This document shows, piece by piece, positions 33,585 to 46,959 of a DNA stretch of 64,000 bases (positions are counted from its first letter, which is position 1; each line of letters starts with the position of its first letter). Location: the NCBI GenBank assembly GCA_027186245.1, contig CP114497.1, positions 2,611,501 through 2,675,500 on the forward strand, written 5' to 3'. The notes under the pieces were generated by a model. The model was not told the origin of the DNA. It did no database searches and was given only the letters and a program-made list of their open reading frames with translations. A program made the translations under genes and the position numbers. The DNA is from Coriaria nepalensis. Its lineage: Eukaryota > Streptophyta > Magnoliopsida > Cucurbitales > Coriariaceae.

Positions 33585-34581
33585 GTTTTGAATAAAAGGT
33601 GTGTTTATGATTTCTATGCTGGTAGGAGTGTATTCAGTGGTCATAGATGAAGAAAAAGGGCAGGTGAAAGTTGGAGGCAGAATCCAACCGTCAGTGCTTA
33701 TAAAAACTATAGAACAAAGTTCTAGAAAATTCGTAGAGCTTGTTTCCTTTGACAAGAATTTCAAAGATGATCTAATTACCCAACATAAAGGAAACCCTAA
33801 TTTTACCCCATCTAAAGAACACATCAAGATTCCTCAAATAGTTAGCCAACATAAAGAAAACCCATATTTCGCCCCATCTAAAGAACACATCAAGATTCCC
33901 CATATAAGTACCCAACATAAAGGAAACCCTAGTTTTTCCCCCTCCAAAGAAACCGTCGAATTTCCCCGCGTGCATAAGAAAAAACCAAGTATTGAAAAGG
34001 ACGGGATAGTCCTAGATCACTCCGAGGATGATTTTACTGCCGATAATAAGGATGATAATAATGACAAATTTCATCATAACCACCCCGTTTTGAAGCCTAA
34101 TAAGAATAATCATCTACGTCCTTCTAGCCCGAAGCACGTCCACAATGTTGAAATAGAAAAGCATGAACAAAATCAGTCGATTGCTCCTCCTTACGGCGGC
34201 AATTACGGTGACTTTATGAAGCCACTGTCCCAGTTTCAAGCTCCAAGACCTTATGGGGATCAATTAGGGAATTACGGGGACCATCCATCCCAGTTTATGA
34301 AGACGCCGTCCCAGTTTCAAGGTCCAAGACCTTATAGCAATTACGGGGACTTTATGAAGCCGCTGTCCCAGTTCCAACAGCCACCGCAACTACCATCAGG
34401 ACTGGTCCTGCAATTACGACGACGACCACCACCACCGATGCCACATTCATATGATAACTATTGGGTAAGTCAACCACAAGAGCTTCCACCTTACTATCAC
34501 TTGCCAAATTTGCCTCCCTCAGAAAATCGCCCTCATCAGTTTCTCAGTGATGAGAATACTAATAGTTGCAATATAATGTAA
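33250..34581 (+). CDS. Heavy-metal-associated isoprenylated plant protein (HIPP)
   Basis: Three exons, 33250-33276, 33394-33472 and 33626-34581, join in frame to 353 residues. One HMA domain spans about residues 10-75, with the metal-binding CxxC as C20-K-A-C23 in NIQCCKACPKKLKK and a strand GVYSVVIDEEKGQVKVGG. The C-terminus is CNIM, a CaaX box for farnesylation, which defines HIPP proteins and implies membrane attachment. Between them lies a long low-complexity region. It has three tandem 22-residue repeats (residues 87-152, core HKGNP-F-PSKEHIKIP) and Pro/Gln-rich repeats built on FMKPLSQFQ and NYGD. Family members bind heavy metals or act in stress responses. A TA microsatellite sits in intron 2 at about 33547-33580. 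Confidence 0.9.
33778..33975 (+). repeat. 66 bp in-frame tandem repeat, three copies, in the HIPP gene
   Basis: Three exact-length units of 66 bp (22 codons each) with clear sequence divergence between copies. They encode (T/S)QHK-NP-F-PSKE and extend the linker between the HMA domain and the CaaX tail. Confidence 0.85.
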
Positions 34582-35054
34582 CCAAGAAGGTAAGTAGTTG
34601 ATGTAGGATTTTGCTCAGTTGCTTTTTATCTACTATCTATGTACTATATAGTACCCAAAGGTTGATTTTCGATTGTTTTACTTAATCTCTTAATCATTAT
34701 CTATTCATTGAAGGATTGTTGATAAGACGATTTTTATTTTCATAAATTATTTTAATTTAATGTATGAAAATGATAAATTAACTTTCCTCCATATCCAGTT
34801 ATATTTATTTAGGCATACATATATTGCCAATTTGTTGTGTGCACTTTTTCGTCGTTCCTATATGATGGTCAAATTTGGTTAACTATCGTAGATTATGACT
34901 TTTCTTTGCCAATCTCGTCTTTTGCAACATCCATCACCTACATGATTTACAACTCATTAAACCCAAAAATATGAACATAGAAAGGTGACCAGTCATGGTT
35001 GATGATGGTGTTAATTACTTGAACAATGAAAGTGATGATAGCACATAGCTTTCT

Positions 35055-35095
<41 letters not shown>

Positions 35096-35780
35096 TTTAT
35101 TTTAAGCATTATTACTCACTCTCCACTTTAAGATTTCATTTTAGTCTTTAGCATTATTAAATTTATAAATATAAAATAAATAAATAAATGAAATCTAAAA
35201 TTTATATAATTTTTTCTTAATATGTATAATCATAAGTATTCATTATACTTAATATTATAATCAATGAATATTTAATTTATAATCTAACTTTCGCACCGAT
35301 CCTGCCTCTGATTGCTAGCTATGCCGGAGTTTGTATAAAGCTTTTGTAAATTTTTGTTTGATTTAATTTATAAAATTTCATAATAATTTATATATATTAA
35401 TAATAAAGTCAGATTTATAAAATGATTTTATTAAAAAGAAAAAATCTTTAAATATGTGTGACATGTTTAATGAATCGCAACAAAAGTGGGCCCTAGATTG
35501 ACGGTCAAAAGAGAAAGACCAAAGGGTAGAGAACTCCGAAGTTGACTTTTGTCGATTCACTTTCCCAGTCTCCAAACACTAGCTAGCACGCGAGAGCAAG
35601 TAAGAGTCAAAGAAAAATAACATGAATCAAATAACACTGGAAAACCGAAGACGATTTCAGAATTGAAAACCGATTGCAAGTTCAAGAGCAACTGAGTAAG
35701 CAAAACGACTCTCCATCTGAATGATCCTTCATCTTCACACCACTCAGTTCGTAGAGTAGCAAGCGCTCGTCTCGTTTCCT
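34582..35780. other. Intergenic region between HIPP and MED33
   Basis: AT-rich, with a TA run followed by poly-T at 35057-35098. The last 200 bp before 35781 are probably the MED33 5' UTR and promoter. No gene seen. Confidence 0.5.
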
Positions 35781-38700
35781 ATGGCTGTGTCGTTGCAAAA
35801 TCAGGGACTATGGGAAGTAGGTAGTAGTGCTCTATGGGACTGTGTAATGGAGATGACGAAGTCGGCGCAGGAGAAGAATCGTGATCCGTTTCTATGGGCG
35901 GTTCAGCTGAGTTCGAGCTTGAGCTCGTACGGAGTGACCTTGCCGTCCGTCGAGCTTGCACACCTCTTGGTTTCTCACATCTGCTGGGCTAATCACGTTC
36001 CAATAACATGGAAGTTTCTCGAGAAAGCCTTGACTGTCAAGATCGTTCCTCCCATGCTTGTTCTCGCTTTGCTCGCCTCAAGGTCTCACTCGCTTCTATT
36101 CCTCTTAATGTCTAGTTTTTTGAAGTTTTTGTTGTTAGCATCTTGTTAGTTATAGCCAGTAACCACTTCCCTCACCTTACCAGAGATACTTCCTGAAAGA
36201 TTATATGTAGTGTAAGACCAAGAATTTGTATAAAACACCCACTCGTTATCATACATGTGGAAAGTCACTGTGAGCAATTGGCATCTAATGCTTTTGTTGA
36301 TTACTGCAGGGTGATTCCATGTAGGCGGCGACAACCTGCGGCATATAGGCTTTATTTGGAACTTCTAAAGAGACATGTATTTTTGCTATCATCTCTACTC
36401 AGTGGACAAAATCATGAAAAGTAAGGCTTCGGGATTTATATTTTGTGTACAAGATTCCATTAAGGGTTATATTCCTTAGTCTTTTATGGATTCCATTTAA
36501 TATGTCTAGCTAGGGTTTGTCATATGTTAATCTAGTAAAGGTTTTTTTTTTTTTTAATCTTGTTTATTTTGAAACATAAAGAATACTAATTAGTAACTTT
36601 ATGCCAGTGCAGGGTCATGAAATCCATGGATGATACATTTCATCTTTCCCAGATATTTGGTCTTGAAGCGTCTGAACCCGGGATTCTGTTGGTTCAGTTT
36701 ATCTTTTCTGTTGTATGGCAGTTGCTTGATGCATCATTAGATGATGAAGATTTGCTGGAACTTTCTACAGAAGAAAGGTTTAGATGGCCAATCAGACCAC
36801 AAGATATGGAAACAGACAGTCAAGATTCCTTCAATGAGAAGAGAAATGAGCATAATGAGGGGCTGCACAAAGTAAACACTTCCATGGCTATAGAGGTAAT
36901 TGCAGAGTTTCTGCAAAACAAACAAACATCCAGGATTCTATACTTAGCTCATCGGAACCTGTAAGAACACTTATCTCGTCCTGATTATCATTTTGCTTAT
37001 TGTGCATATTAACATTTCCTATTGAGAGAATTCGTACAATAGCTACTGAAATTATTTGCTTGCATTAAGTGGGACTTGGTTGAATTCATAATATTCAAAA
37101 TAGTTGGTAAGGATGGTATGTAACATGTCAGTTCCTTATGATATTTAGGCCATCACAGTGGACTGGGTTCATATATGGTCTACGACTGCTTGTAGCAAAC
37201 TCAGCGGTTTTGAGGAATTCAAAGCTTATAACGCCAGAAATACTGCTAGACTTTACATAGGATAGACGTAAAGTTTTGTCCCGGGAACATAAAACAACAT
37301 CCAAGAAAGAGTTTCATGTGTTCATGACCTCTGGTTCGCAGTTTTCTTCTGCTGGACAATCTCATGGGGTTGATTGGTCTTCACATTGGCTTCCAATTGA
37401 TCTATTCCTCGAAGATGCCATGGATGGATCACAAGTTTCAGCTATTAGTGCTGTTGCTCGTCTAACCGGTCTGAAATAATTCTCTTATAGATTTGTTTTT
37501 CCTCAAGCCTATGAAAATTTGGTTCTTTTGAGAATTATTAATGAAATAGAGTTGTCATTGCAGATTTGGTAAAGGCTCTGCAAGCAGTTAATGATACCAC
37601 TTGGCACAATACATTTTTAGCTTTATGGATTGCAGCTCTACGACTGGTTCAAAGGGTAAGATTAATGAAACCATAAATAAAAATAGTTGTTTCTGCTATC
37701 ACTTTCTTTTTTATTAGGGAAAAAAAAATTCTTATATGAGATCATCGAAGCTCTAGTGTGATTAAATTCCAAATGTTCTATCAAAGAAAATCACAAATTT
37801 TCAATTCTGCTCTGACCTATTCTAATAATTACTTGAAGTTGGCAAGGTCTAGTGCAGCTTTCTTTGTCATACCAGTAACATAGATCAGTAATGAAACCCT
37901 AGGGTTGTTGCGGTAAAGCATGTTTCATATACATATTATTTTTATGTATAAGGGAGTATGTGTGATGTACACATTCTTTGTTTAAGGGAGTATGTGTGAT
38001 GTACGCATTTTTTTCTAGAATGTTGAACATTAGACTAAGGATGAATCAAAATACCTACTGACAGAAAGAACTATCAAAGAAGATCATGCTTCATAGTTCT
38101 GATTGCCTTATAAAAGAAAAGTGCTTGTATTTAGACTTAAAATAACCATTTCTCAAAGTTCCCCCCTGGTGCATTTCTCAAAGTGATCCACTTTAATATG
38201 TCTTGCCACTCTTATGTCTTGTAGGATAGGGATCCCAGTGAGGGTCTGGTACCTCGCCTTGATACCTGTATGTGCATGTTGTTGTCTATTACAACTCTTG
38301 CGATTACCACTATAATTGAGGAAGAAGATGCTGAACTTATGGAGGAAGCTGAAAGCAGCCCAGGCAATCAAATGAAAGAGAACCAAAGAGTAGGCAAGCG
38401 CTGCAAGGATTTAATCACAAGCTTACAAGTTTTGGGCGATTATGATGGTTTGCTGTCAACACCAAATTCTATTTGTTTGATGGCTAATCAAGCTGCTGCC
38501 AAAGCAATAATGTTTGCTTCAGGCCTTGCCGTTGGTAATGGATACTATGAGTGTGTCAGCATGAATGACATGCCAATAAATTGTTGTAAGTAACCAGGTT
38601 TCTGTACACTTCATAATTTGACTTGTCGAAGGATTAAAATGGCAAGAATAGAATTACACAAACCATTGCTTATGCTTATTGTTAAACAGTTCATTAATGC

Positions 38701-41700
38701 AATTGAAGATTATCATCAAAGTCAAATCTTTTTTCAATTACTAATTAGTACGACTCATTTTTGAACTCTCCGGCTATTTCGTCTTCTTATTATTATCTAA
38801 AGGATGCTCTATCATAAAAAGTTGTATTGGCCTCAACCATCAGGCTTTCTTTCTAAAATGGTATTTTCTTGCAGCTGGAAACATGCGGCATCTCATTGTT
38901 GAGGCTTGTATTGCCCGGAATTTACTGGACACGTCAGCATATTTCTGGCCGGGCTATGTCAATGCACGAAGTAACCAAATACCTCGTAGTGTTCCTGGCC
39001 AGGCAGTTGGTTGGTCTTCATTGATGAAGGGGGCATCTCTAACTCCGGCATTGGAGAATGTTTTAGTTGCAACTCCAGCCTCTAGGTATAATTCACTTTT
39101 TTTCGAGTAATACCATTTGTTTTCTGCTCTCTAAAAGTGCAAAAAGTATTTAGAGAGAGAAAGAGGAGGGGGGGGGGGGGAGGAGATGTGTTGAAAGCAG
39201 TTTATTTTGACTATATATTTGTTAGATTTATGGCTTTAGCACGAGCATGGCATTTTAAATCTTGTCACAGTGATTGTGAGAGCATCTACTCTGCCTAATG
39301 TTTGTGTTATGTAAAAGCAATTTTTTTTTTCTCATGTGAGACAACACAATCAATGTAGTTGCTTCTGTTGTTGGAAATTGAAGTCATTCAATTTGCTCCT
39401 GTGGCATTCCCTGATCATCATGCCAAGGCAAAATGATCTTTGAACATAACTGACATATGCTCCTCATTGCCCCTGTTTGGTTTATCTTAAGAAAGAGTAC
39501 TTCAGCTTATAAGCGTCATGTACTTTCTAAAGTTACAAAATGAGTTTAGCTTCAAAATATTTGGAAGCAATTTCCTTAAAAATTACCTGCTCGTAAACTC
39601 CCTGTTAAGCATTGAGAAAGGACTAGGGTTGGAGTTAGACTGCAAATAGAAGATTCTTACACCTAGATCACATAGTCAAGAGCTGACCATACTAACTTGA
39701 AACTGCCTACCTGCTAAATGAAACCATATGATTGGTTGCATCTACACAGACACGCACATGCATATGATAGTAGGTATGACTGTATGATGAAACTGTAGTA
39801 TCATGTACTTGCTGTGACCTGGTCTTCAGTTATACCATTCTTTTTCCTGAAGCTGGGTCTATCAGATGCTCTCTTTTTTTGTAAATTTACCTAGTGGTAT
39901 CACACTGAATTTAAGCTCATGAATTTGATGGAAGTTTAGCAGAACTCGAGAAAATATATGAAATTGCAGTCAATGGCGCAGATGAAGAGAGGATATCTGC
40001 AGCTACCATTCTTTGTGGGGCATCTCTTGTCCGTGGTTGGAATGTACAGGTAATTATTAGGAGCTTGCTTACTTGGTATACTTAAAGAGTATAGCAGAGA
40101 AGCTATTTTAACCATCACTGTCGAAAAATTATTTGTTTTGTTTTGCAGGAACACACTATTCCCTTTATAACGAGACTTCTATCACCTCCAGTTCCTCCAG
40201 ATTACTCTGGGAGTGAGAGCCATTTGATCAGACATGGCCCGTTTCTAAATGTTCTTCTTATTGGAATATCACCCGTAGATTGTGTTCAGATTTTCGCCTT
40301 ACATGGCTCGGTGGGTTCATGTGATTATTTGACTATGTGATTTTGATGAGTTATAACTGTTCCCATGCATGTATGTCTAACACAACCAACTCTATTTAAA
40401 TGAAGATAGCAGAGAGAGAACTAAAATACTGCTCAAACAAAGAAATTTCCAAATCTTAGGGTCTTGATATCTTTTGTAAACTAAAGTTTCTTCCCATTTG
40501 ATATCAGGGTCCAATACTAGCAGGCCAATTGATGCCCATATGTGAAGCTTTTGGATCAAGTGTCCCCACTACCCCGTGGACTCTTCCGAATGGCGAAGAG
40601 CTATCTTGCCATGCCGTTTTTTCAAATGCTTTCACACTTCTTCTTAGATTTTGGCGGTTTTATCAACCACCTATTGAAAATCTGAAGGGAGATTCTGCTC
40701 GTATGGGATCACAACTAAGTCCAGAGTACTTATTACTGATTCGAAACTCTCGATTGTCTTCCCTTGGAAATTTACCCCAAGACCGACTTGAGATTAGAAG
40801 ATATTCGAAAATTCTTAAATTTCCATTAGAACCAATATATGTGGATTCCTTTCCGAAATTAAAGCAGTGGCATAGGCAACGTCAAGAATGTATTGCTTCC
40901 ATCCTCTCAGGTCTTGTTCCTGGGACCCCTGTTCACCAGATTGTTGATGCACTCCTGACTATGATGTTCCGAAAGATAAGTAACAATTCATCTGGGTCCG
41001 CAAATGATGAATTCTCTAGTAAGCTCAGAGTGCCTGCTTGGGATATGCTCGAAGCTTGTCCATTCGTCCTAGATGCTGCTCTTACTGCCTGTGCACATGG
41101 AAAACTTTCTCCTCGCGAACTATCTACAGGTTGTCCATTTCTCCCAAGTAACTTGAATTGTTTTTACTTTTTACCTATCTAGATACTTTTGTATTATTTA
41201 ATAACGGAGACTTGTTAAGGTAGTAGTTTTACCAAAATTCCTCCAGTGTTGGTGTGCTATCTAAACCTCCTCCTGTTCATGCTTCTATCTCAGGACTGAA
41301 AGATCTTGCGGATTTCCTTCCGGCTTCTTTGGCAACCATGGTAAGCTACTTTTCAGCTGAAGTAACAAGGGGTATATGGAAGCCAGCTTTCATGAATGGA
41401 ACTCACTGGCCTAGCCCTGCTGCAAATCTTTCCATTGTTGAACAACAGATAAAGAAAATCTTTGCTGCCACTGGGATTAATATCCCTAGCCTTCCCATAG
41501 GTATGTCTTCTTCTTTCCCTTTGGATGGACAAGGGGAAAAAATCCAAATAGATGTGAATTGACGTTATATGGAGAAAATCTTTATTTGAAAAATCAGGAC
41601 ATTGACGTTAAGGGCTAAACTTCACAGGTGGAAACTCTCAAGCCACTCTTCCTCTACCATTGGCTGCATTTGTAAGCCTCACAATAACCTATAAACTAGA

Positions 41701-42745
41701 AAAAGCTACTGAACGCTTCCTGGGCCCTGCCTTAGGTTCCCTTGCTGCTGGTTGCCCCTGGCCGTGCATGCCCATTCTAACCTCACTGTGGACCCAAAAG
41801 GTGAAGCGCTGGAGCGACTTCCTCATCTTCTCTGCTTCACAAATCATCTTCCACCACAAAAATGTTGCTGTCGTCCAGCTTCTTAAGAGCTGCTTCACCT
41901 CCACTCTTGGTCTAGACACCTCCAATATTAACTGTAATGGTGGGGTCGGGGCCCTCCTTGGCCATGGCTTTGGGTCCCACATCTTGGGTGGGATCTCTGC
42001 AGTTGCCCCTGGAATCCTCTACATCCGGGTCCACCACTCCATTAAAAATCCTCTGTTCTTGACCGAGGAAATCCTATCGCTTCTCATGCTCTCTGTTAGA
42101 GATATGGCCACTAGTGGATTGCCAAAAGATAGAGCGGATAAATTGAAGAAGACCAAGTACGGGATGGGATATGGACAGGCTTCTCTAGCCTCATCAATGG
42201 CACGTGTCAAGATTGCAGCTTCACTTGGAGCCTCATTTGTGTGGATGACTGGTGGGCCCAATTTAGTTCAATCTCTGATCAAAGAAACACTGCCTTCTTT
42301 TTTCGTGTCTGTTCATTGGCTAGAGCATATAGGTGGAAAATCTGACGGTGTGATCTCAATGCTAGGAGGTTAAGCACTGGCTTATTTTACAGTACTTTCA
42401 GGAACATTTGCTTGGGGTGTGGACTCAGCGGCAGGGGTCTCGAAGCGTGGGGCCAAAATAATCGGGGCCCACTTGGAGTTTCTTGCTAGTGTTCTCGAAG
42501 GGAAAATATCGCTGGGTTGCGATTGGGCCACATGGCGAGCCTATGTACTGGGTCTGATTAGCTTGATGGTTGGGTGTACTCCAATGTGGTTGTTAGAGGT
42601 TGATGCGGATGTTTTGAAGAGATTGAGCAAAGGATTGAAGCATTGGGATGAGAGAGAATTAGCTTCTGCCGTGCTTGGGAAAGGTGGAGCAACTGCTAAC
42701 AAAAAGACTAAAAATTTGTTAATACTGATATACATAATTGTTTAG
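35781..42745 (+). pseudogene. MED33: Mediator subunit 33 (MED33/MED5-like, REF4 family) with two in-frame stops
   Basis: Twelve exons join in one frame to about 1322 codons, the full length of MED33A/B proteins: 35781-36082, 36310-36420, 36613-36960, 37149-37468, 37564-37655, 38225-38585, 38875-39085, 39935-40049, 40149-40310, 40508-41129, 41294-41500, 41628-42745. Recognisable blocks are the N-terminal DPFLWAVQLSSSL, NTFLALWIAALRLVQRDRDP, CGASLVRGWNVQEHTIPF, AFTLLLRFWRFYQPPIENL and WATWRAYVLGLISLMVGCTP. MED33 (plant MED5) sits in the Mediator tail and represses phenylpropanoid genes. TAG at 37258 in exon 4 and TAA at 42371, where relatives have Tyr in LGGYALAYF, interrupt it. No frameshift is seen. 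A 69 bp in-frame GT-AG segment (37192-37260) could splice out the TAG, and the second stop would remove only the last 124 codons, so a truncated active gene remains possible. The exon 8 acceptor (GAAG) is weak. Confidence 0.82.
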
Positions 42746-43138
42746 CTTGATATGCTGATCGAGTTTAGAAACTATTTAACTAACTAATCACTGTACTTCA
42801 TGCCATTAATTCACTAAATACCTCGAAAACTCGTGGTGTTAATACTAATACTTTTGAACTATTAGGGGTTCAAATTCTTTTTCGCAAACTTTTGGGTGTA
42901 ATGGTTAGTTATAGATGTTAATAGATTTTAGCCCCAAGGTATTATTATGTAATGCTTTATGGCCAAACTTTTACTTTTAGGAATCTCAATCACTAGTCAA
43001 TAACACTTACAATAATTTGGCCCAAAAATCAAAATCAAAATCAACACTTATGTCATACAGGATGGAGTCGATTACTTATGTTTCTGAATTATATTAGTGA
43101 TAAGAGTATAGTCAATATACATACGAGAATTTACATAA

Positions 43139-43277
43139 AACACTCTCAAAGTTGTTCATTCACTTTTCGCTTAATTTTCATAATTTTCTGAAAATTGGAT
43201 GACTTTTGACATAAACCTTTTGGTAGTTATAAGCTTTCTTGCTATGCCCGGTGCTGTATCGATTCATGGGTAAATAA
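43139..43277 (+). repeat. Direct repeat, left copy (possible terminal repeat)
   Basis: About 130-140 bp with clear similarity to 45823-45951, sharing CACTCTCAAAGTTGTTCA and AGTTATAAGCTTTCTTGCTA. The two copies lie 2.7 kb apart in the same orientation and could be decayed terminal repeats of a non-autonomous retroelement. Confidence 0.6.
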
Positions 43278-43318
43278 GGATAGTGGATACTGGTGTGATA
43301 TGAAGACCTCCGGTGGTA

Positions 43319-43465
43319 AATGCTCTGGAATAACTGATTGCTGATCTGGTAAGTCCTCCAGAGCAATTTAGTGCTCTGATTACTGCTCTGGAACAATTGA
43401 TTCTTGATTTGGTAAATCCTCCAGAGAAATTGAGTGCTTTGGTAATTACTCTCGAACAATCGGAG
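43319..43465. repeat. 63 bp minisatellite, about 2.4 copies
   Basis: Units start near 43322, 43385 and 43448, each with CTCTGGAA-AA-TGATT and TCTGGTAA-TCCTCCAGAG. On the minus strand the unit stays open and would encode a 21-residue repeat (QSTKLLWRTYQISNQLFQS type). I see no other coding evidence. Confidence 0.65.
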
Positions 43466-45822
43466 CCGGTTCTCCTCCATCCATGTACTTTTGTTTTGTT
43501 TGTAGCATAATATATAATAAATAGTAAGTTTAATAATCTGTAAAATTAGTAAATAGAAATAGTAAAAAATAGCAATGTATGAAAACAGTAGTAAGAAAAA
43601 TAGAATATAATATTAAAAAATTAGTATTTAGAAAAATAGAATAATCTGTAATAATAAATTACAATAAGAAGAAAATTAAGATCCGTAAAACTAAATTACA
43701 GAATAATATATATAAATAGTTTACTAATTGAAATCTATAATTATAAAATAGAATATAAAATAATATAAAATCATAATATTTAAATATAAATAAAAGTGAT
43801 AATATTGTAAAATAAAATAAAATTATAAAAAATATGGATTCGCAAACCAAATTGATAAAAGGGGAATTCCGATGTCTGTAAGATTCCATAGTATTTTTAA
43901 AATAGATTCTACCCGTATGTCGTCTATCTCTCATGATACAACGGAATAAAAAATACTTGATTAGAACGCCAAATATTTATGGCGAACTCTCAAGCTATTG
44001 AACATTATCACTCTGAAGCTTAGAACTTTAGAGAAGATTTGAGGAGGAAATCATTTTCTGAATGATTTTTCCAAAAGCGAGGAGGCCAATTTAAAGGCTT
44101 TATGTGGAAGAAACCGATCAGTCATATTAATGCACATTAATCAGTCAGTTTCATAAAATTAATTATGAATTTAATTAATCACATTAATACATATTAATAT
44201 ATATTAATTTGCTAAATTAATTCTCGAAGAAACCAAAAATTCAATTTTCCATTCAATTCAAAATTTTCCAACAATCTTCCACGTGAATGAAAATTGACGG
44301 ATCATAAAACGGATAATTTTGAAATTAAAATGTTTTTGACCTGGTGACAGCGTTTAATGGATTGAAACATGCATATGATATGTAAGTATCATCCTTTGAA
44401 CCTTCCCTTATGAAAGTATATTGACTTTACCGACTGATCAGTAGACGCGATATCCTTGAACTGTTCTTTTGTTCATGTAAACGATAACATACGTCACACA
44501 TGAGTCTTTCCTGATATAATTGAGTTCTTACTATTATGTTCATTTTGGTCTTGAACATTTGTCTAGTTCTGCAAGAGTTGGAAATAATTAAGTTAACGTT
44601 AATTCTCTTATAAGCGGCCTCTCTTCTCTCTCACATAAGTGATTCTTAATTAAAAGTAACTCGTTTTACTCCACTTGAATTTCCCGACACCTAATAATCA
44701 TTAAAAGCATAACTTATCATTTCTCTTGCGGGCATCACTGTTTCATCTTAGGAATGGATAGGAGGAGAACTTCCACAATGATCTAATTAAGTCTTTATAC
44801 AAGTAGGTTGTCTTTTTGAACATAGATCTTGGGATCTCCACTCAACTAGGTTAGATTTCCATTATATTGACTTATTCTTTCATAAGCTTTAGTCTTATTC
44901 CCCTTGATGATTTTTCAATTAACTCTCTATTTAACTTTTTAGTTAACCGTTCCACAACTTTATCAATGGATAATTCTAATTGAGAGTAGTTTACTAAGAC
45001 TTTTCCGGATAGCTTCCTTGAAGTTTTAATATTCGTCTTCTAATAAGAAAATTTTGGACCATAAAATTTTATGTCCGAGCTCTTTTATCAAGTCGAGATT
45101 TAATCAACCTCTTATTTATTTTCTTGTTCTTGGGTATGATAAGCATTAAAGTTTGTTTATACTTGGTTCGTTTTAAACATTCTTATAAATATATATTCAA
45201 GGAGAACATATCTCTTCTTATGGATTAAACCAAGAAGTTTGACATTCATTTTAAACAATGACCGTGTTTATTTTCTTATGTGAAAGTTCAATATATGATC
45301 CATGTTAATTATTCTACGAATAGAATCATAATTAACTTATTGTAATCTAGTATGCTATAGATTATAAAGGCACAAGCAACTAATAAAATAGCTAGCTTTA
45401 TTTTATTAATTTCTCAAAGGATTATTACATTTCATTTAGCTTATAAGCTCAAAAAAAAAAAAAATCACACTTTTAAACAAAATCAACTAAGTAGAGAGAT
45501 CAAGAGTAATATCTTCCACATATTCGCTTCTTAGCTTGATTTCTTATTTGGGAACCTACAATTTGAAACTCTGTGACCCATCTTATCACAGTTCACTTGG
45601 CTTCCATGATCGCATTTTCAAAGAGAAAAAACGGCGCTCGTATGAAGATTGATTTACGTTGAAGATAAATATATGCAATAGGTCACTTAAAAGCAATTCA
45701 GGTTAAGATAGAGGCAAAGACTTACCCGGTTAGAGATATCAAAGGGTTGAATAGCCCAAGCACAAAACCACTTGGGCTTCATACCAATGGGATTCACATC
45801 CACTCAACATAAATTTAAATAC

Positions 45823-45951
45823 AACACTCTCAAAGTTGTTCACTCACTTCTTGCATAATTTCCCATGCTTTGAAAATTTGATGATTTTTGACCCGGTAGT
45901 TATAAGCTTTCTTGCTATGCCCAGTGCTTGCATCAATTCATGGATAAAAGA
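45823..45951 (+). repeat. Direct repeat, right copy (possible terminal repeat)
   Basis: Right partner of the repeat at 43139-43277, same orientation, roughly three quarters identical by eye. No target-site duplication is obvious. Confidence 0.6.
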
Positions 45952-46149
45952 TATTGAATCCAAAAATTTTAAATACTATAAATGATAATATCTATGATCT
46001 AGGGCATTAGAAAAATTATGATATCAAAATCAAAGATTATTGGTAGAAAATGGTCCAATTAGAAAGGATAGTATAGATCTTCCAAAAGATTAAATACTAG
46101 GCATTTTTCTATGATGTCTTAATCCGAAAATTGCCAACCGGAGAAACAT

Positions 46150-46560
46150 ATAACGAGAAATACAAGAGTGAAGCTCCTTCCACCGATAGGTTTAGTTCAT
46201 CTCACAGCGTAGTAGTACTTGAAGATGTCAAGTATTTAGCCTCATACACGTACGTCAAAAGTTGACGTAAGTGTTTGGAATTGGTCAAATGAAAAAGCAT
46301 TATGAGAGAGTATTAAAAGTAAAGTGAGCGTAGAAAGTTGGTACTTTATGATGACGGTGTTTGGAATTGGTCAAAGAAAAGATCTTCTGAGTTTTAAAAG
46401 TAAAGTAAGTTGATACTCCTAACTGAGCGTAGAAATACAAGAGTGAAGCTCCCCCCACCACTAAGTTGAAGTTGTGAAGTATTTAGCCTCATATAATTTT
46501 GACCTTTTGACATGTAAAAAAGTTGTTACTTTTTAACATAAATATCTAGAATTGGTCAAA
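46150..46560. repeat. Diverged local direct duplications
   Basis: AGAAATACAAGAGTGAAGCT occurs near 46157 and 46431. AGTATTTAGCCTCATA occurs near 46228 and 46480. GAATTGGTCAAA occurs near 46276, 46361 and 46551. Together they show an old duplication with a period of about 275 bp. Confidence 0.6.
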
Positions 46561-46959
46561 GATAAAAATACAGATAATTTTTATATTTTAATTATTGTAA
46601 TCAATTTTCTTCCGTATCTTGTTTTGTATAAAACAATAATAAATTACTTTTTTTATTCATTTTTTTTTATTGTTTTAAAATTTCAAAACTCTAAATCCGA
46701 GATAAATCACTGGACAGAAAAAATTACTCATAAAAGAAATTTAAAAATCACTTTTCACCCAATGACTCAAACTTACAAATGTACAAAATTTTAGAATAAT
46801 AAAAGAAATAGGGGTAAAGTTACAATTACAAGGAAAATAAGGTGAACTTCTCTAATATTATATATATAGATAACTTAGAACTTACTTTAAAATATTAATT
46901 AATTTTTAAAAATAATTTCTAAATCTAAATACTAATGTTGTCAATAGAGGTAACAATTT

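Noticed and set aside
44260..45800. Possible ancient viral or retroelement polyprotein on the minus strand
   Set aside because: Only short frames appear when translated, and no motif could be named.
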